From UBA1046 sp012511325 (lineage in GTDB: Bacteria; Bacillota; Clostridia; Saccharofermentanales; DTU023), in assembly GCA_050951925.1 (NCBI GenBank), contig JBMNJZ010000001.1:744001-808000 (forward strand): DNA of 64,000 nt, in the 5' to 3' direction. Under the pieces are notes generated by a model. The model was not told the DNA's origin, made no database searches, and saw nothing but the letters and a program-made list of their open reading frames with translations. A program made the position numbers and the translations under genes. Below, piece after piece: positions 34,023-42,619 of this stretch (position 1 is its first letter; each line of letters opens with the position of its first letter).

Positions 34023-35243
34023 TCATTTTCCTTTGCCGCAAAAACGCGGATAATAGCGGAGTGTTGACAATTTGCGCCTAAGCAGCGATAAGCGTCTGCG
34101 CACAGATTGATCCCGGGCGTAATCCAGTGTATAACTGACTTTCTTCGCTTTCAGCATCCGTTTGAGTTCGGGCTTAAGTTCGGAGGGCGCATAGTCAAGC
34201 AATACTTTCTTTGCCACGTTCAGCCACAAATGCTCCTCTGTGTTGCGGACATATTTTGCGGCGCCTTCGCCGAGCAAATCAGCGGCGAGCCAGGCGGCCA
34301 GATTGTTGCCGGCGGCAGTCGCGTAGAAACTGGATCTGCCCTGCCTTAAATTGAGCTCAAAGACTTTGTACTGACCGTCCCGATGGTCGAACTTGAGGTC
34401 AAAGTTAGCGAAGCCGCGATAGTTGATCTTTTCCAGATAGGACTTGCATTGAGCATCAATAGCAGGGTAATCGCCGGTGAGCAGAGCATTGTAGTTGCCG
34501 ATGTCGGCGGGCAGGCATTCGTCCAGGGCGCAGCGAGCGGTGCAGGTCATTCGCACCTGGCCTGTCTGATCGACATAAGCGTTTAGTACATACATGGTTT
34601 CCATGCCGCCGGGAATAAAATCCTGCAGAATCATGTCGCCGCCGTAGCCCGCTTCATAGACGGTCTCCAGAATCAGCATCAGCTCCGCTCTGTCGGCAGC
34701 CTGATAGGCTTTTTTCTTGTCAGCAAAGTGCAGATGGAAATAAGCGATGCTGTCATCAGCCTTGACAGCGACCGGGAAATCAAAGGGCAATTCGACGGTG
34801 CGGAAAGACTCTTTGTTGACGACTACAGTGGCCGGATAGGGCAGTCCGTGTTCGGCGCAGCTGCGGTAGAAGTCTTGTTTATTCTCGAGTTTTTGGCGCA
34901 GGTCTTCCGATACGCAGTTGAAAAGGAAGTACGGTTCCAGCAGTTCGCGATTTTTGCTTACGAGTTCAACATAAGTATCCGAGCAGGGAACCAGCAGCAA
35001 GGGCAGACCGCGCCGGCTGAGTTCCCGGCCGATGCCGGCAATCTGATCGCGAAAGGCCGGATCTGTATCAAAGTTCGGATAGACATCGACATCGAGAATG
35101 GCCGAGTCGGATGTTGCGTATTGGCGCGACCGGCCCAAAGCAAGCGAGCGCAGACCGTAGGCTTCATGGAAAGAGCGAGCCATGCCGTAAGTATTGATAT
35201 CAGTGCCCAGAATGACAGGCAGGAAAGGACGGGAAGTATTCAT
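34023..35243 (-). CDS. ATP-grasp carboxylate-amine ligase, D-aspartate ligase-like
   Basis: 406-residue ATP-grasp enzyme. The N-terminal PVILGTDINTYGMARSFHEAYG is the hallmark of a group containing Enterococcus D-aspartate ligase, which adds D-Asp to peptidoglycan precursors. ATP-grasp core features are FPVAVKADDS, MILQDFIPGGMETMYVLN and the metal-binding end FANFDLKFDHRDG...VFELNLRQGRS. The start at 35243 has AAGGAG 4 bases upstream; the longer frame from 35330 lacks one. The C-terminal 50 residues are basic. Single gene, convergent with the AI-2E gene. D-Asp could come from the racemase at 14915-15640. Other amino acid partners are possible. Confidence 0.75.
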   Translation of the reverse strand: MNTSRPFLPVILGTDINTYGMARSFHEAYGLRSLALGRSRQYATSDSAILDVDVYPNFDTDPAFRDQIAGIGRELSRRGLPLLLVPCSDTYVELVSKNRELLEPYFLFNCVSEDLRQKLENKQDFYRSCAEHGLPYPATVVVNKESFRTVELPFDFPVAVKADDSIAYFHLHFADKKKAYQAADRAELMLILETVYEAGYGGDMILQDFIPGGMETMYVLNAYVDQTGQVRMTCTARCALDECLPADIGNYNALLTGDYPAIDAQCKSYLEKINYRGFANFDLKFDHRDGQYKVFELNLRQGRSSFYATAAGNNLAAWLAADLLGEGAAKYVRNTEEHLWLNVAKKVLLDYAPSELKPELKRMLKAKKVSYTLDYARDQSVRRRLSLLRRKLSTLRYYPRFCGKGK

Positions 35244-35351
35244 ACTGCTCCTTAGCCGTAGGATTTGAGTGACCTGATGTCCGGTTGTTTTGATCACAGT
35301 CAGCGTACAAACTGGCGGAGTTTTTGTCAACCGGGCGCTTGGCGGTGTGGC

Positions 35352-35669
35352 TTAGAGCAGGGATTGGATCAGCTCAGTCAGCATCACCCCGGCCATGCCG
35401 CCCAGAGCCACCGTGAATAATGAATTGCGCAGCCAGGCCAAAAGCAGGGCGATGCCCGCCCCCGCCAGGGCTGAAGGCAAATTAGCCGTTGAAGAGAAGA
35501 TATCCGGGAAGGTCATGGCAGCGATCACGGCGAAGGGCACATATTCAAAAAAGGCCAGCAGGCGCAAATTCCGGATTGGCCGGCGCAGCAAAAGCATAGG
35601 CAAGACCCGCGGCAGATATGTCGCGGCCGCCATTACCAGGATACCGGCAAAAATCCTTTCATCATTCAT
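35352..35669 (-). CDS. azlD: AzlD-type branched-chain amino acid exporter small subunit
   Basis: 105 residues with about four hydrophobic helices. TYLPRVLPMLLLRRPIRNLRLLAFFEYVPFAVIAAMTFPDIF is the AzlD pattern (quoted in pieces: YLPRVLPMLLL, FEYVPFAVIAAMTFP). It overlaps the azlC end by 8 bases and works with AzlC to export branched-chain or related amino acids. Confidence 0.9.
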   Translation of the reverse strand: MNDERIFAGILVMAAATYLPRVLPMLLLRRPIRNLRLLAFFEYVPFAVIAAMTFPDIFSSTANLPSALAGAGIALLLAWLRNSLFTVALGGMAGVMLTELIQSLL

Positions 35670-36372
35670 CGACGATCTCCTTGGGCCAGATTATGGCGGC
35701 TGCCCCGGCGGCTATGACCGCTACTATGGTCAGACGCCAGCCGGAAGCCAGATCCTTCAACAGCGGTAGCTTCAGAAACATCAGATTTAAGGCGATACTG
35801 GCTGAAATTATCAGCAGCAACTTGGAGTTGTCGCGCGCCGGCGGCACGATGATAGCGATGAACATACAGTAAATAGCGATGCCGAAGGCGCTGGCAATCA
35901 AGGGTGGCAGAATAGGTCCGAGAGAAGATCCGATCAGCGTGCCTGAAGTCCAACCCAAGATGGGCAGCGTCATCAGACCGAAGAAAAAGTACTCATCCAG
36001 AGTGTCCCTTTCCTGACTGGAAACCGCATAGATTTCATCGGTTATGGCAAAGCTGATCAGTATTCTTTTAGCGGTGGAGAGCTTGGGATCGATTTTTGTC
36101 ACCAGAGAAAAAGACATCAGCAGATAGCGCATATTAATGATGAGAATCGCTGTAGCCAGCTCGACATAACCGCCCAGGCGGGAGATGATATTAACCCCCG
36201 CCAGCTGTCCGGTAGAGGAGAGATTAAAGAGCGAGGTAAGGGTAGCCAGTAATGGTGTAAAACCCGTACTTTGCGCATAGATACCGAAAGTCAGTCCAAC
36301 AGCAAAGTAGCCCAGTGCGATCGGTATTCCGGCCAGCAATCCTCTTCTGTAGTTTGAGCGGTTTTTCTTCAT
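35662..36372 (-). CDS. azlC: AzlC-type branched-chain amino acid exporter large subunit
   Basis: 236 residues, about seven to eight helices, with GIPIALGYFAVGLTFGIYAQ and NMRYLLMSFSL characteristic of AzlC. It overlaps the nuclease gene upstream by 4 bases and azlD downstream by 8 bases. AzlC and AzlD together export leucine-type amino acids or their analogues. Co-transcription with a secreted nuclease is odd. Confidence 0.92.
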   Translation of the reverse strand: MKKNRSNYRRGLLAGIPIALGYFAVGLTFGIYAQSTGFTPLLATLTSLFNLSSTGQLAGVNIISRLGGYVELATAILIINMRYLLMSFSLVTKIDPKLSTAKRILISFAITDEIYAVSSQERDTLDEYFFFGLMTLPILGWTSGTLIGSSLGPILPPLIASAFGIAIYCMFIAIIVPPARDNSKLLLIISASIALNLMFLKLPLLKDLASGWRLTIVAVIAAGAAAIIWPKEIVDE

Positions 36373-37100
36373 TCAGTCCCCCAGATGCCCAGGCGGTCTT
36401 CTTGGGCCGAAGATTGAGCTTGTCTCAGAACGTCAGCATATTTGATATTAGGGGGAATGGTCAATAGTTTTGCCTGGCCGGCCCGGACAATCGCTTCATT
36501 GACAAAAGTTCCGTCCGGCAAATAGAGATAGCAAAGATCACGGCCATATTGATCGAGATAGCCGACATCGTATTCGAGCCGCACTTCCCGATCTGCGAGG
36601 AGCGCACGGAGAAAATCGGAGGCAGCCGCTCCCTCCGCCGTATTTTGCTGAGGATCATTATGCACCGATTCCGGAGCGTCTATTCCAATCAAGCGCAGTT
36701 TACGGCGCTGACCTGAGATTTTGACAATGACTGTATCACCGTCCACGACTTTAACGACAGGGAAATAGCTCGACTCATCAGGTTTGAACCAATTTGCGGG
36801 CAAGTCCCGGTTCTGAGTGCCGGTTTCGCCGCTTACCGTCCCGCTGTCATCAGTCAGATCGGCGGATCCAGAGGCTTTCGGGGCAAGATCAGACCCCGAT
36901 TCGAAAATGGTAAAGGTGGGGATGGCTTTTTTACCGCAGGCAGAACCGAGGCTGGGGACGACGGACAGAATAGTAATCAGCAGCAGCGTTTTACAAACAG
37001 ACCTGAAACACCGCCGCCTGAGATCAGGCGAGGCCGTTGTTGCAGTGCGGCTTTTATGCGCTCTATTGAAGGCGTTCAAATGCAAGGTGTTAAAAACCAT
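36369..37100 (-). CDS. Secreted thermonuclease (SNase-domain) protein
   Basis: 243 residues. A basic N-terminus and hydrophobic segment (about residues 33-55, ending near LGSACGKK) act as a signal or anchor; the Cys could be lipidated though the lipobox is not canonical. The SNase domain covers about 108-242: VVDGDTVIV, the first catalytic Arg with Glu in RLIGIDAPES, and YGRDLCYLYLPDG with the second Arg. GGAG lies 4 bases before the ATG. It heads an operon with azlC and azlD. Probably degrades extracellular nucleic acids for nutrition. Confidence 0.87.
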   Translation of the reverse strand: MVFNTLHLNAFNRAHKSRTATTASPDLRRRCFRSVCKTLLLITILSVVPSLGSACGKKAIPTFTIFESGSDLAPKASGSADLTDDSGTVSGETGTQNRDLPANWFKPDESSYFPVVKVVDGDTVIVKISGQRRKLRLIGIDAPESVHNDPQQNTAEGAAASDFLRALLADREVRLEYDVGYLDQYGRDLCYLYLPDGTFVNEAIVRAGQAKLLTIPPNIKYADVLRQAQSSAQEDRLGIWGTE

Positions 37101-37436
37101 TCCTCTCCGGTAAAAATTTTTGCGGCTTAATACTTGCTAGTTCTTCTCTATACCTGCCCGGCTCAGCTTAATACTTGCCGGCTGTCCTTTGCCTGATCTT
37201 CCTATACCGAATTTTCTACTTAATTATAACCAAGCAAGTCGCCGGCCGCAGAACTTAATACTGATCAGGAATTGTGATCTGATATTAACAGTAATTTTTC
37301 AATTAACAATTTTCGAACATGTTATAATCATTAAAAGTTTACGAATCTGTGTTCTTATGCGATTTGGCACGGACGATCGAGGATGGTTCCCCGTTGCGAA
37401 ATCGACGAGGATACGTAAACAGACGTAGGAGGAGCT
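37101..37436. other. Divergent intergenic region with degenerate direct repeats
   Basis: No gene. GCTTAATACTTG occurs at about 37125 and 37167, each followed some 20-30 bases later by CTATACC, and CTTAATACT again at about 37254. A plus-strand TATAAT (37323-37328) may serve the PLP lyase gene; its -35 is unclear. A strong AGGAGGAG precedes the next gene. Confidence 0.45.
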
Positions 37437-38453
37437 ATGATTAAGTATACAGAGGTGCTGGGACAAAGGATTCGCATCGGCAATTTTCCGACACCTTTCC
37501 AGCAACTCTCCCGCTTGGGTTCGAAGTACAGAATACCCTCGCTTTGGATTAAGCGGGATGACCTGACCGATGTCGGACTGGGCGGCAACAAGATCAGGAA
37601 ACTGGAGTTCCATCTGTGCGCGGCTCTGGACTCAGGGGCGGATACTTTGCTTACTTTCGGCGGTCCGCAAACCAATCATGGCCGTCTGACAGCGGCTGTG
37701 GCGGCGCGTTACGGCCTGAAGTCCATTCTGGTTTTGGATGGTGAGGCTCCGGAGCGTCTTAGCGGCAATTTGATTCTGGATCAATTTCTGGAAGCCGATC
37801 TGCGTTTTGTGGCGGACAGGCACAAGAGAACTTATGTCGAAGAAATTATCGCTGAATATGAGGCAGCCGGCCATAAAGTATACGTGGTTCCGATGGGTGG
37901 CAGTGACGCTCTGGGCACATTAGGCTATGTGCTGATGATGGCGGAGCTGTCGGAACAGATCAAGGCCAATGGCATTACTCCGACCCATCTCTTCGTAGCC
38001 GCGGGTTCAGGCGGCACACTGGCAGGCATAGCGCTGGGAGCCAAGCTGGCTGGACTTGATCAACTGCAGATCCGCGGCATTCCCGTTATACCGGCCGGGA
38101 ACATCGATCTGCCTGAACGGACTCTGAAATTCATACAGCAAGCGGCAGAGCTGCTGGGACGCAATGACATTATCGCATCCGATCAGGACTTTATACTTGA
38201 CTATGGGCCGGCAACGGAGCCTTATACAGGGCTCGGTTACAATATTCCGGATGACAAGACTTATGCTGCCTTGAAAACATTTGCTATTACAGAAGCAATT
38301 TTTCTCGATCCCTGCTATAGCGGCAAGGCCGCCAGGGCCTTCCTGGATTTTCTGGAGCGGGAAGCTACCGCAGATGATACCGCAATTTTTATTCACACAG
38401 GCGGAACGCCTGGATTGTGGGCTGATGTTCACCTGGAGTATATGAATAGATAA
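37437..38453 (+). CDS. D-cysteine desulfhydrase/ACC deaminase-family PLP enzyme
   Basis: 338 residues of the tryptophan-synthase-beta fold. The PLP lysine lies in LGGNKIRKLEF (K52), the ring-stacking and phosphate motifs in GGPQTNHGR and AAGSGGTLAGI, and the C-terminal IFIHTGGTPGLW is specific for the DcyD/L-cysteate sulfo-lyase/ACC-deaminase group. AGGAGGAG precedes the ATG. It lies 77 bases upstream of the ligase-ACP-oxoamine synthase fusion on the same strand and probably shares its transcript. Members degrade D-cysteine, L-cysteate or aminocyclopropane carboxylate; which one here is not decided by sequence alone. Confidence 0.82.
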   Translation: MIKYTEVLGQRIRIGNFPTPFQQLSRLGSKYRIPSLWIKRDDLTDVGLGGNKIRKLEFHLCAALDSGADTLLTFGGPQTNHGRLTAAVAARYGLKSILVLDGEAPERLSGNLILDQFLEADLRFVADRHKRTYVEEIIAEYEAAGHKVYVVPMGGSDALGTLGYVLMMAELSEQIKANGITPTHLFVAAGSGGTLAGIALGAKLAGLDQLQIRGIPVIPAGNIDLPERTLKFIQQAAELLGRNDIIASDQDFILDYGPATEPYTGLGYNIPDDKTYAALKTFAITEAIFLDPCYSGKAARAFLDFLEREATADDTAIFIHTGGTPGLWADVHLEYMNR

Positions 38454-38530
38454 CACCGGCGCTGAACTGTTGACGGCGGAGACATCTGTCGTGTTTGCAG
38501 TGAGCAGCCGGGCTTATTTTGAGGTGTTTT

Positions 38531-41500
38531 ATGAATTTAATTGAACAACTGATACATGATCTGAAAGTATCACACAATTTCGCCGACCTTTTCGCATTGA
38601 TGATGCGCAATGGCCGGGGCAAGAATATTTTTGAATACTATGATCAGGAGCAGTTAGTCCGGCTTTCCTATGAGGAATATGAGCGGAAAGTAATGGGCTG
38701 CGCCAGGAAAATTCGCGAGGCGGTTAGGAGCGAAGAAAAATTTATCGCCCTCAAGCTGCCCAACGGGCCTGAATTTTGTATTTTGTTCTGGGCAATCCTG
38801 GCTGCCGGTTTTGATTTGCTATTGCTTAACTCGCTGCAGAATACGGATGATGCTATTGAAATGATGGCTCAAGCCGGCACCGAAACCCTGATTACAAACA
38901 AGCTGAATGAGGATTTTGCCTATCTGGCCGCCGCCGATCTGATCGCCGAAGCGGATAGTTTCCCTGAGGAAACAGCCTGGGGCGACCGTATCGCCCTTTG
39001 CACCAGCGGCACCACCGGTGATGCGAGAATCTTTGTTCACGACAGCGGCGGCGTTATAAATCTGGCTGCCTGTCTGATCAGGCTCTCAGATCAGACTGAC
39101 CGCTGGGTACGCCCGGGAGTAAATGAGAAATGTCTGGCATTTCTGCCTTTCCACCATATATTCGGTCTGATGGCGGTCTTTATGCTGACCTATATGCTCG
39201 GCAACACCTTTATCTTCATCCCCAGTTTAGCCCCGGAAGTAATTCTGGAGAGCTGCCGCAAGCATCGGGTTACCCAAGTGATCAGCATACCTTTGTTCTG
39301 GAATGCGGTAGTCAAGGGACTTTATCGTAAAATTCGCTTAACGGAAGGCGAGAAGACTGTGGCCGCCTTTGACAAGATGATCGATGCCAGTCTCAAGGCA
39401 CAGGCGGCAGGCAAAAAAGTGCCTTTCTACTATGCCGCCAAACTAAAGTCCATACGCAATCAGATATTAGGCGATGATGTCTATCTCGGTTGCAGCGGCG
39501 GCGGCTATATTCCCGTCCAAACACTGCGTGTCATCAACGGTTTGGGCTATTATCTCAGCTCCGGTTACGGGATGACAGAAGCCAGCATTATCTCGGTCTG
39601 CAACACGGAAGATGTCACGCTGCGCTGCAATGGCAATGTCGGCCGTCCCTTTGAGCCTGAAAATATTATGATCTCGCCTAGCGGCGAAATTATGCTGCGC
39701 GGCCGCAGCATCCATAACGGTGTGATCAAGGGCGGCCAATTACAGCCGGTAGATTACACGGGGGATAACTGGTTTCCCACCGGCGATACAGGCCGCCTTG
39801 TCGATGGCGCCATCATGATCGATGGCCGCCTGAAAGAGGTCATTATCGGGCCCTCGGGAGAAAATATCTATCCCGATACCGTAGAAGCGAATTTCCAGGA
39901 TTTGCCCGGAGTACAGCAAATGACTGTTGTCGGCGTTAAAGCCGGCGACTACGAATATGCCAATTTACTGCTTGAGGTGGCTCCCGATGCGGATCCGGCC
40001 GAACTGGATCAAGCGGTGAAAGCCCGCATGGTCAAGCTTCCGCCCTCTTCCGCCATCAGCAATGTACTGGTCAGCCTGGAACCGCTGCCACTATCTACAA
40101 CCAGAAAAGTTAAGCGTCAGCTGCTGTCCAAGCAATTGAATGCCGGACAGTGGCCGGTGCTCACTCTCTCCGAGTATCTGGAAGCGAAGGCTGCCGGCAT
40201 GACTGTGTCATCCGACCGGCAGGCCGCGATCCCGGAGGCGCCTGCTACTCCGCCGCCGGCGACAGAGGACAAAGCCAAACCAGCTCCGGCTGCGGAAGGA
40301 GGCGCCAAGGACGATGCCCTCAGTGAAGAAAAGATCAAGGAAACTATCCGCGGTTTCTTTGCCGAGGCTCTGGATATTAGTCTGGAAGAAGTTACGGATA
40401 GCGGTCATTTTGTGCTGGATCTGGGCGGAGACAGTCTCTCCAGCCTGACTTTGCTCAATCTGCTGGAGCGTGAATACAATATCGCCATCGTAGATGACCA
40501 GTATTATAGCTGCATGAATCTCAACGATATTACTTCGCTGATCCATGAGCATCTGTCCGGCACAGACTACGCCCCGGGCCGGAAAGCCGGCATCAGTCTG
40601 GAAGGACGGGCGAGGACGCCGGAAGAGCGAGTTGACGCCTTCGAAAAAATCAGGGAAATTCAGCAATTTGTCCAGCGCTCCGAACAATTGCTGGCCAGCA
40701 GCAATATGCTCAATCCCTATTTTATTTCGCAGGAATCTGCCCTCAAGGATGTTTCCTATATGGGCGGGCGCGAGATGATCAATCTGGGGTCATATAATTA
40801 CCTGGCTATGTCGGGCGATCCCGAGGTCAATGCCGCCGCCATAGCGGCAGTGGAAAAGTACGGTACTTCGGCCAGCGGCAGCAGATTGCTCGCCGGCGAA
40901 AAGGATATCCATAAAAAACTCGAGGCTGCGATCGCTCGCTGGAAGGACACGGAGGATGCTCTGGTTCTGGTCAGCGGACATGCTACCAATGTTACTTTTG
41001 TGGGCAATTTCTGTGGCTCCGGCGATCTGATCATCTATGACCGCCTGAGTCATAATTCGGTGATTCAGGGACTGATGCTCTCGCGGGCCAGAAGCCGCTT
41101 CTTTCCCCATAATGACTATGAGGAGCTGGAGAATTTCCTCAAGCAGCACCGCGATGAATATGAGAAGGTCCTGATTATTGTCGAAGGCGTCTACAGTATG
41201 GACGGCGATGTCGCGCCGGTGCCGGAATTTGTGCGGATCAAAAAGGAATACGGCTGTTTCCTGATGGTTGATGAGGCACATTCGGCCTGTGTGCTCGGAG
41301 AGACCGGCAAAGGCGTGGACGAGTACTTCAACCTCGCTCCTTCGGATATTGATATCAAGATGGGAACTCTGTCCAAGGGTCTTGGCACCTGCGGCGGTTA
41401 TCTGGCGGCGGATAAACTGTTGATCGACTATCTGCGCTATAATCTGCCGGGCTTTACTTTCTCGGTCGGACTTAGTCCCGCCCTGACCGGCGCGGTGCTC

Positions 41501-41836
41501 AAAGTGCTGGAGATCATGGAGAGAGATAATAGCCGCGTGCGAGCGCTCCACAACAATATCGCTTATTTCATGAAACGGGCGCATGAATATGGTTTTGATA
41601 CCTGTCTGGCCAAGGATTCAGCTATTATACCGATCATGATCGGACCCGATGATCTGGCTTTTAAGCTCAGCATCGAAATGCTGGACGATGGCATAATCGT
41701 GCCGCCGGCTATCTTCCCGGCTGTGCCTATGGGCAAGGCGAGACTGCGCTATTGCCTGACTTCGGCTCATAAGCCGGAGCAGATTGACTATGCTCTCGAG
41801 ATGCTGCGCCGGCGGCTGGCCGCTGCTGCGCAGTAG
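38531..41836 (+). CDS. Acyl-AMP ligase / acyl carrier protein / alpha-oxoamine synthase fusion
   Basis: One 1101-residue polypeptide with three modules. (1) Residues about 30-540: ANL adenylating domain with the phosphate loop CTSGTTGDA (about 157-164), PFHHIFGLM, YGMTEAS (346-352) and TGDTGRLVDG. (2) About 600-680: carrier domain with the phosphopantetheine serine in LGGDSLSSL (Ser635), after an Ala/Pro-rich linker. (3) About 720-1100: alpha-oxoamine synthase (KBL/BioF/serine palmitoyltransferase type) with GTSASGSRLLAGE, VEGVYSMDGD, VDEAHSACVLG and the PLP lysine in TLSKGLGTCGG (Lys949). The ligase would load an acyl group on the carrier and the C-terminal enzyme would condense it with an amino acid, releasing CO2 and giving an acyl-aminoketone (sphingoid-like base or signal). 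ATG 38531 follows GAGGT; the TTG at 38519 is not needed. Product unknown. Confidence 0.85.
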   Translation: MNLIEQLIHDLKVSHNFADLFALMMRNGRGKNIFEYYDQEQLVRLSYEEYERKVMGCARKIREAVRSEEKFIALKLPNGPEFCILFWAILAAGFDLLLLNSLQNTDDAIEMMAQAGTETLITNKLNEDFAYLAAADLIAEADSFPEETAWGDRIALCTSGTTGDARIFVHDSGGVINLAACLIRLSDQTDRWVRPGVNEKCLAFLPFHHIFGLMAVFMLTYMLGNTFIFIPSLAPEVILESCRKHRVTQVISIPLFWNAVVKGLYRKIRLTEGEKTVAAFDKMIDASLKAQAAGKKVPFYYAAKLKSIRNQILGDDVYLGCSGGGYIPVQTLRVINGLGYYLSSGYGMTEASIISVCNTEDVTLRCNGNVGRPFEPENIMISPSGEIMLRGRSIHNGVIKGGQLQPVDYTGDNWFPTGDTGRLVDGAIMIDGRLKEVIIGPSGENIYPDTVEANFQDLPGVQQMTVVGVKAGDYEYANLLLEVAPDADPAELDQAVKARMVKLPPSSAISNVLVSLEPLPLSTTRKVKRQLLSKQLNAGQWPVLTLSEYLEAKAAGMTVSSDRQAAIPEAPATPPPATEDKAKPAPAAEGGAKDDALSEEKIKETIRGFFAEALDISLEEVTDSGHFVLDLGGDSLSSLTLLNLLEREYNIAIVDDQYYSCMNLNDITSLIHEHLSGTDYAPGRKAGISLEGRARTPEERVDAFEKIREIQQFVQRSEQLLASSNMLNPYFISQESALKDVSYMGGREMINLGSYNYLAMSGDPEVNAAAIAAVEKYGTSASGSRLLAGEKDIHKKLEAAIARWKDTEDALVLVSGHATNVTFVGNFCGSGDLIIYDRLSHNSVIQGLMLSRARSRFFPHNDYEELENFLKQHRDEYEKVLIIVEGVYSMDGDVAPVPEFVRIKKEYGCFLMVDEAHSACVLGETGKGVDEYFNLAPSDIDIKMGTLSKGLGTCGGYLAADKLLIDYLRYNLPGFTFSVGLSPALTGAVLKVLEIMERDNSRVRALHNNIAYFMKRAHEYGFDTCLAKDSAIIPIMIGPDDLAFKLSIEMLDDGIIVPPAIFPAVPMGKARLRYCLTSAHKPEQIDYALEMLRRRLAAAAQ

Positions 41837-41849
41837 GCGAGTATAAGTT

Positions 41850-42572
41850 TTGGCCGGTTTGGGCACAATAGTAAATGTCGTCGCTGTCGTCGCGGGTGGC
41901 GGAGCAGGGCTTTTACTTAAGCACGGCCTCAAGGATCGATTTCAGCAGATTTTGCTGCAGGCGCTGGGACTGTCCGTTCTCTTCGTGGGCATTACCGGCG
42001 GCCTGCGCGGCCTGCTGACAGTCAACGGCACTGTGCTGGAGACGCAAAATACGCTGCTGATGATTGCCAGCCTGGTGATTGGGGCCTTTCTGGGCGAATG
42101 GTGGCGTCTGGAAGACCGCCTGAACTCAATCGGAGAACGCTTGAAAAACCTGGTTAAAGCCGGGGATAGCAACAATAAGTTTGTCGAAGGCTTCGTTACC
42201 ACTACGGTTATCATCTGCGTCGGTGCGATGGCGATAGTCGGCTCCATCCAGGATGCTCTGCTGCGCGATCCTACCATGCTCTATGCCAAATCCGCCCTGG
42301 ACGGTATTATCTGTCTGGTTTTGGCCTCCAGTCTGGGGGCGGGCGTGCTGTTCGCCGCTCTGCCCATGGGATTATATCAGGGCAGCATCACACTGCTGGC
42401 CGGCCTGATCGAGCCATATCTCAGTGATGTCCTGATTTTCAATCTCTCCTTTGTCGGCTCTCTGATGATCTGCTGCATCGGCATCAATATGCTCTGGCAG
42501 ACAAAAATCAAAGTGGCGAACTTTCTGCCCGGCCTATTGGTAACAGCGCTCTTAACAGCAATCTTAAATTAG
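41850..42572 (+). CDS. DUF554 family membrane protein
   Basis: 240 residues, about six to seven helices, beginning GLGTIVNVVAVVAGGGAGLLL and containing the family segment FVEGFVTTTVIICVGAMAIVGSIQDAL. A TTG start at 41850 is assumed, 14 bases after the fusion gene; the ribosome binding site is weak (GGCGAG), so it may be translated by coupling. Function unknown (possible metal or small-ion transporter). Confidence 0.82.
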   Translation: MAGLGTIVNVVAVVAGGGAGLLLKHGLKDRFQQILLQALGLSVLFVGITGGLRGLLTVNGTVLETQNTLLMIASLVIGAFLGEWWRLEDRLNSIGERLKNLVKAGDSNNKFVEGFVTTTVIICVGAMAIVGSIQDALLRDPTMLYAKSALDGIICLVLASSLGAGVLFAALPMGLYQGSITLLAGLIEPYLSDVLIFNLSFVGSLMICCIGINMLWQTKIKVANFLPGLLVTALLTAILN

Positions 42573-42619
42573 AGCCGACGATAGTTTTGTATGAATCTTG
42601 TTGTCCTGGGCTATGGCGG

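Noticed and set aside
40790..41584. 264-codon minus-strand frame within the ligase-ACP-oxoamine synthase gene
   Set aside because: Antisense shadow of a highly conserved PLP enzyme; no ribosome binding site and no protein motifs.
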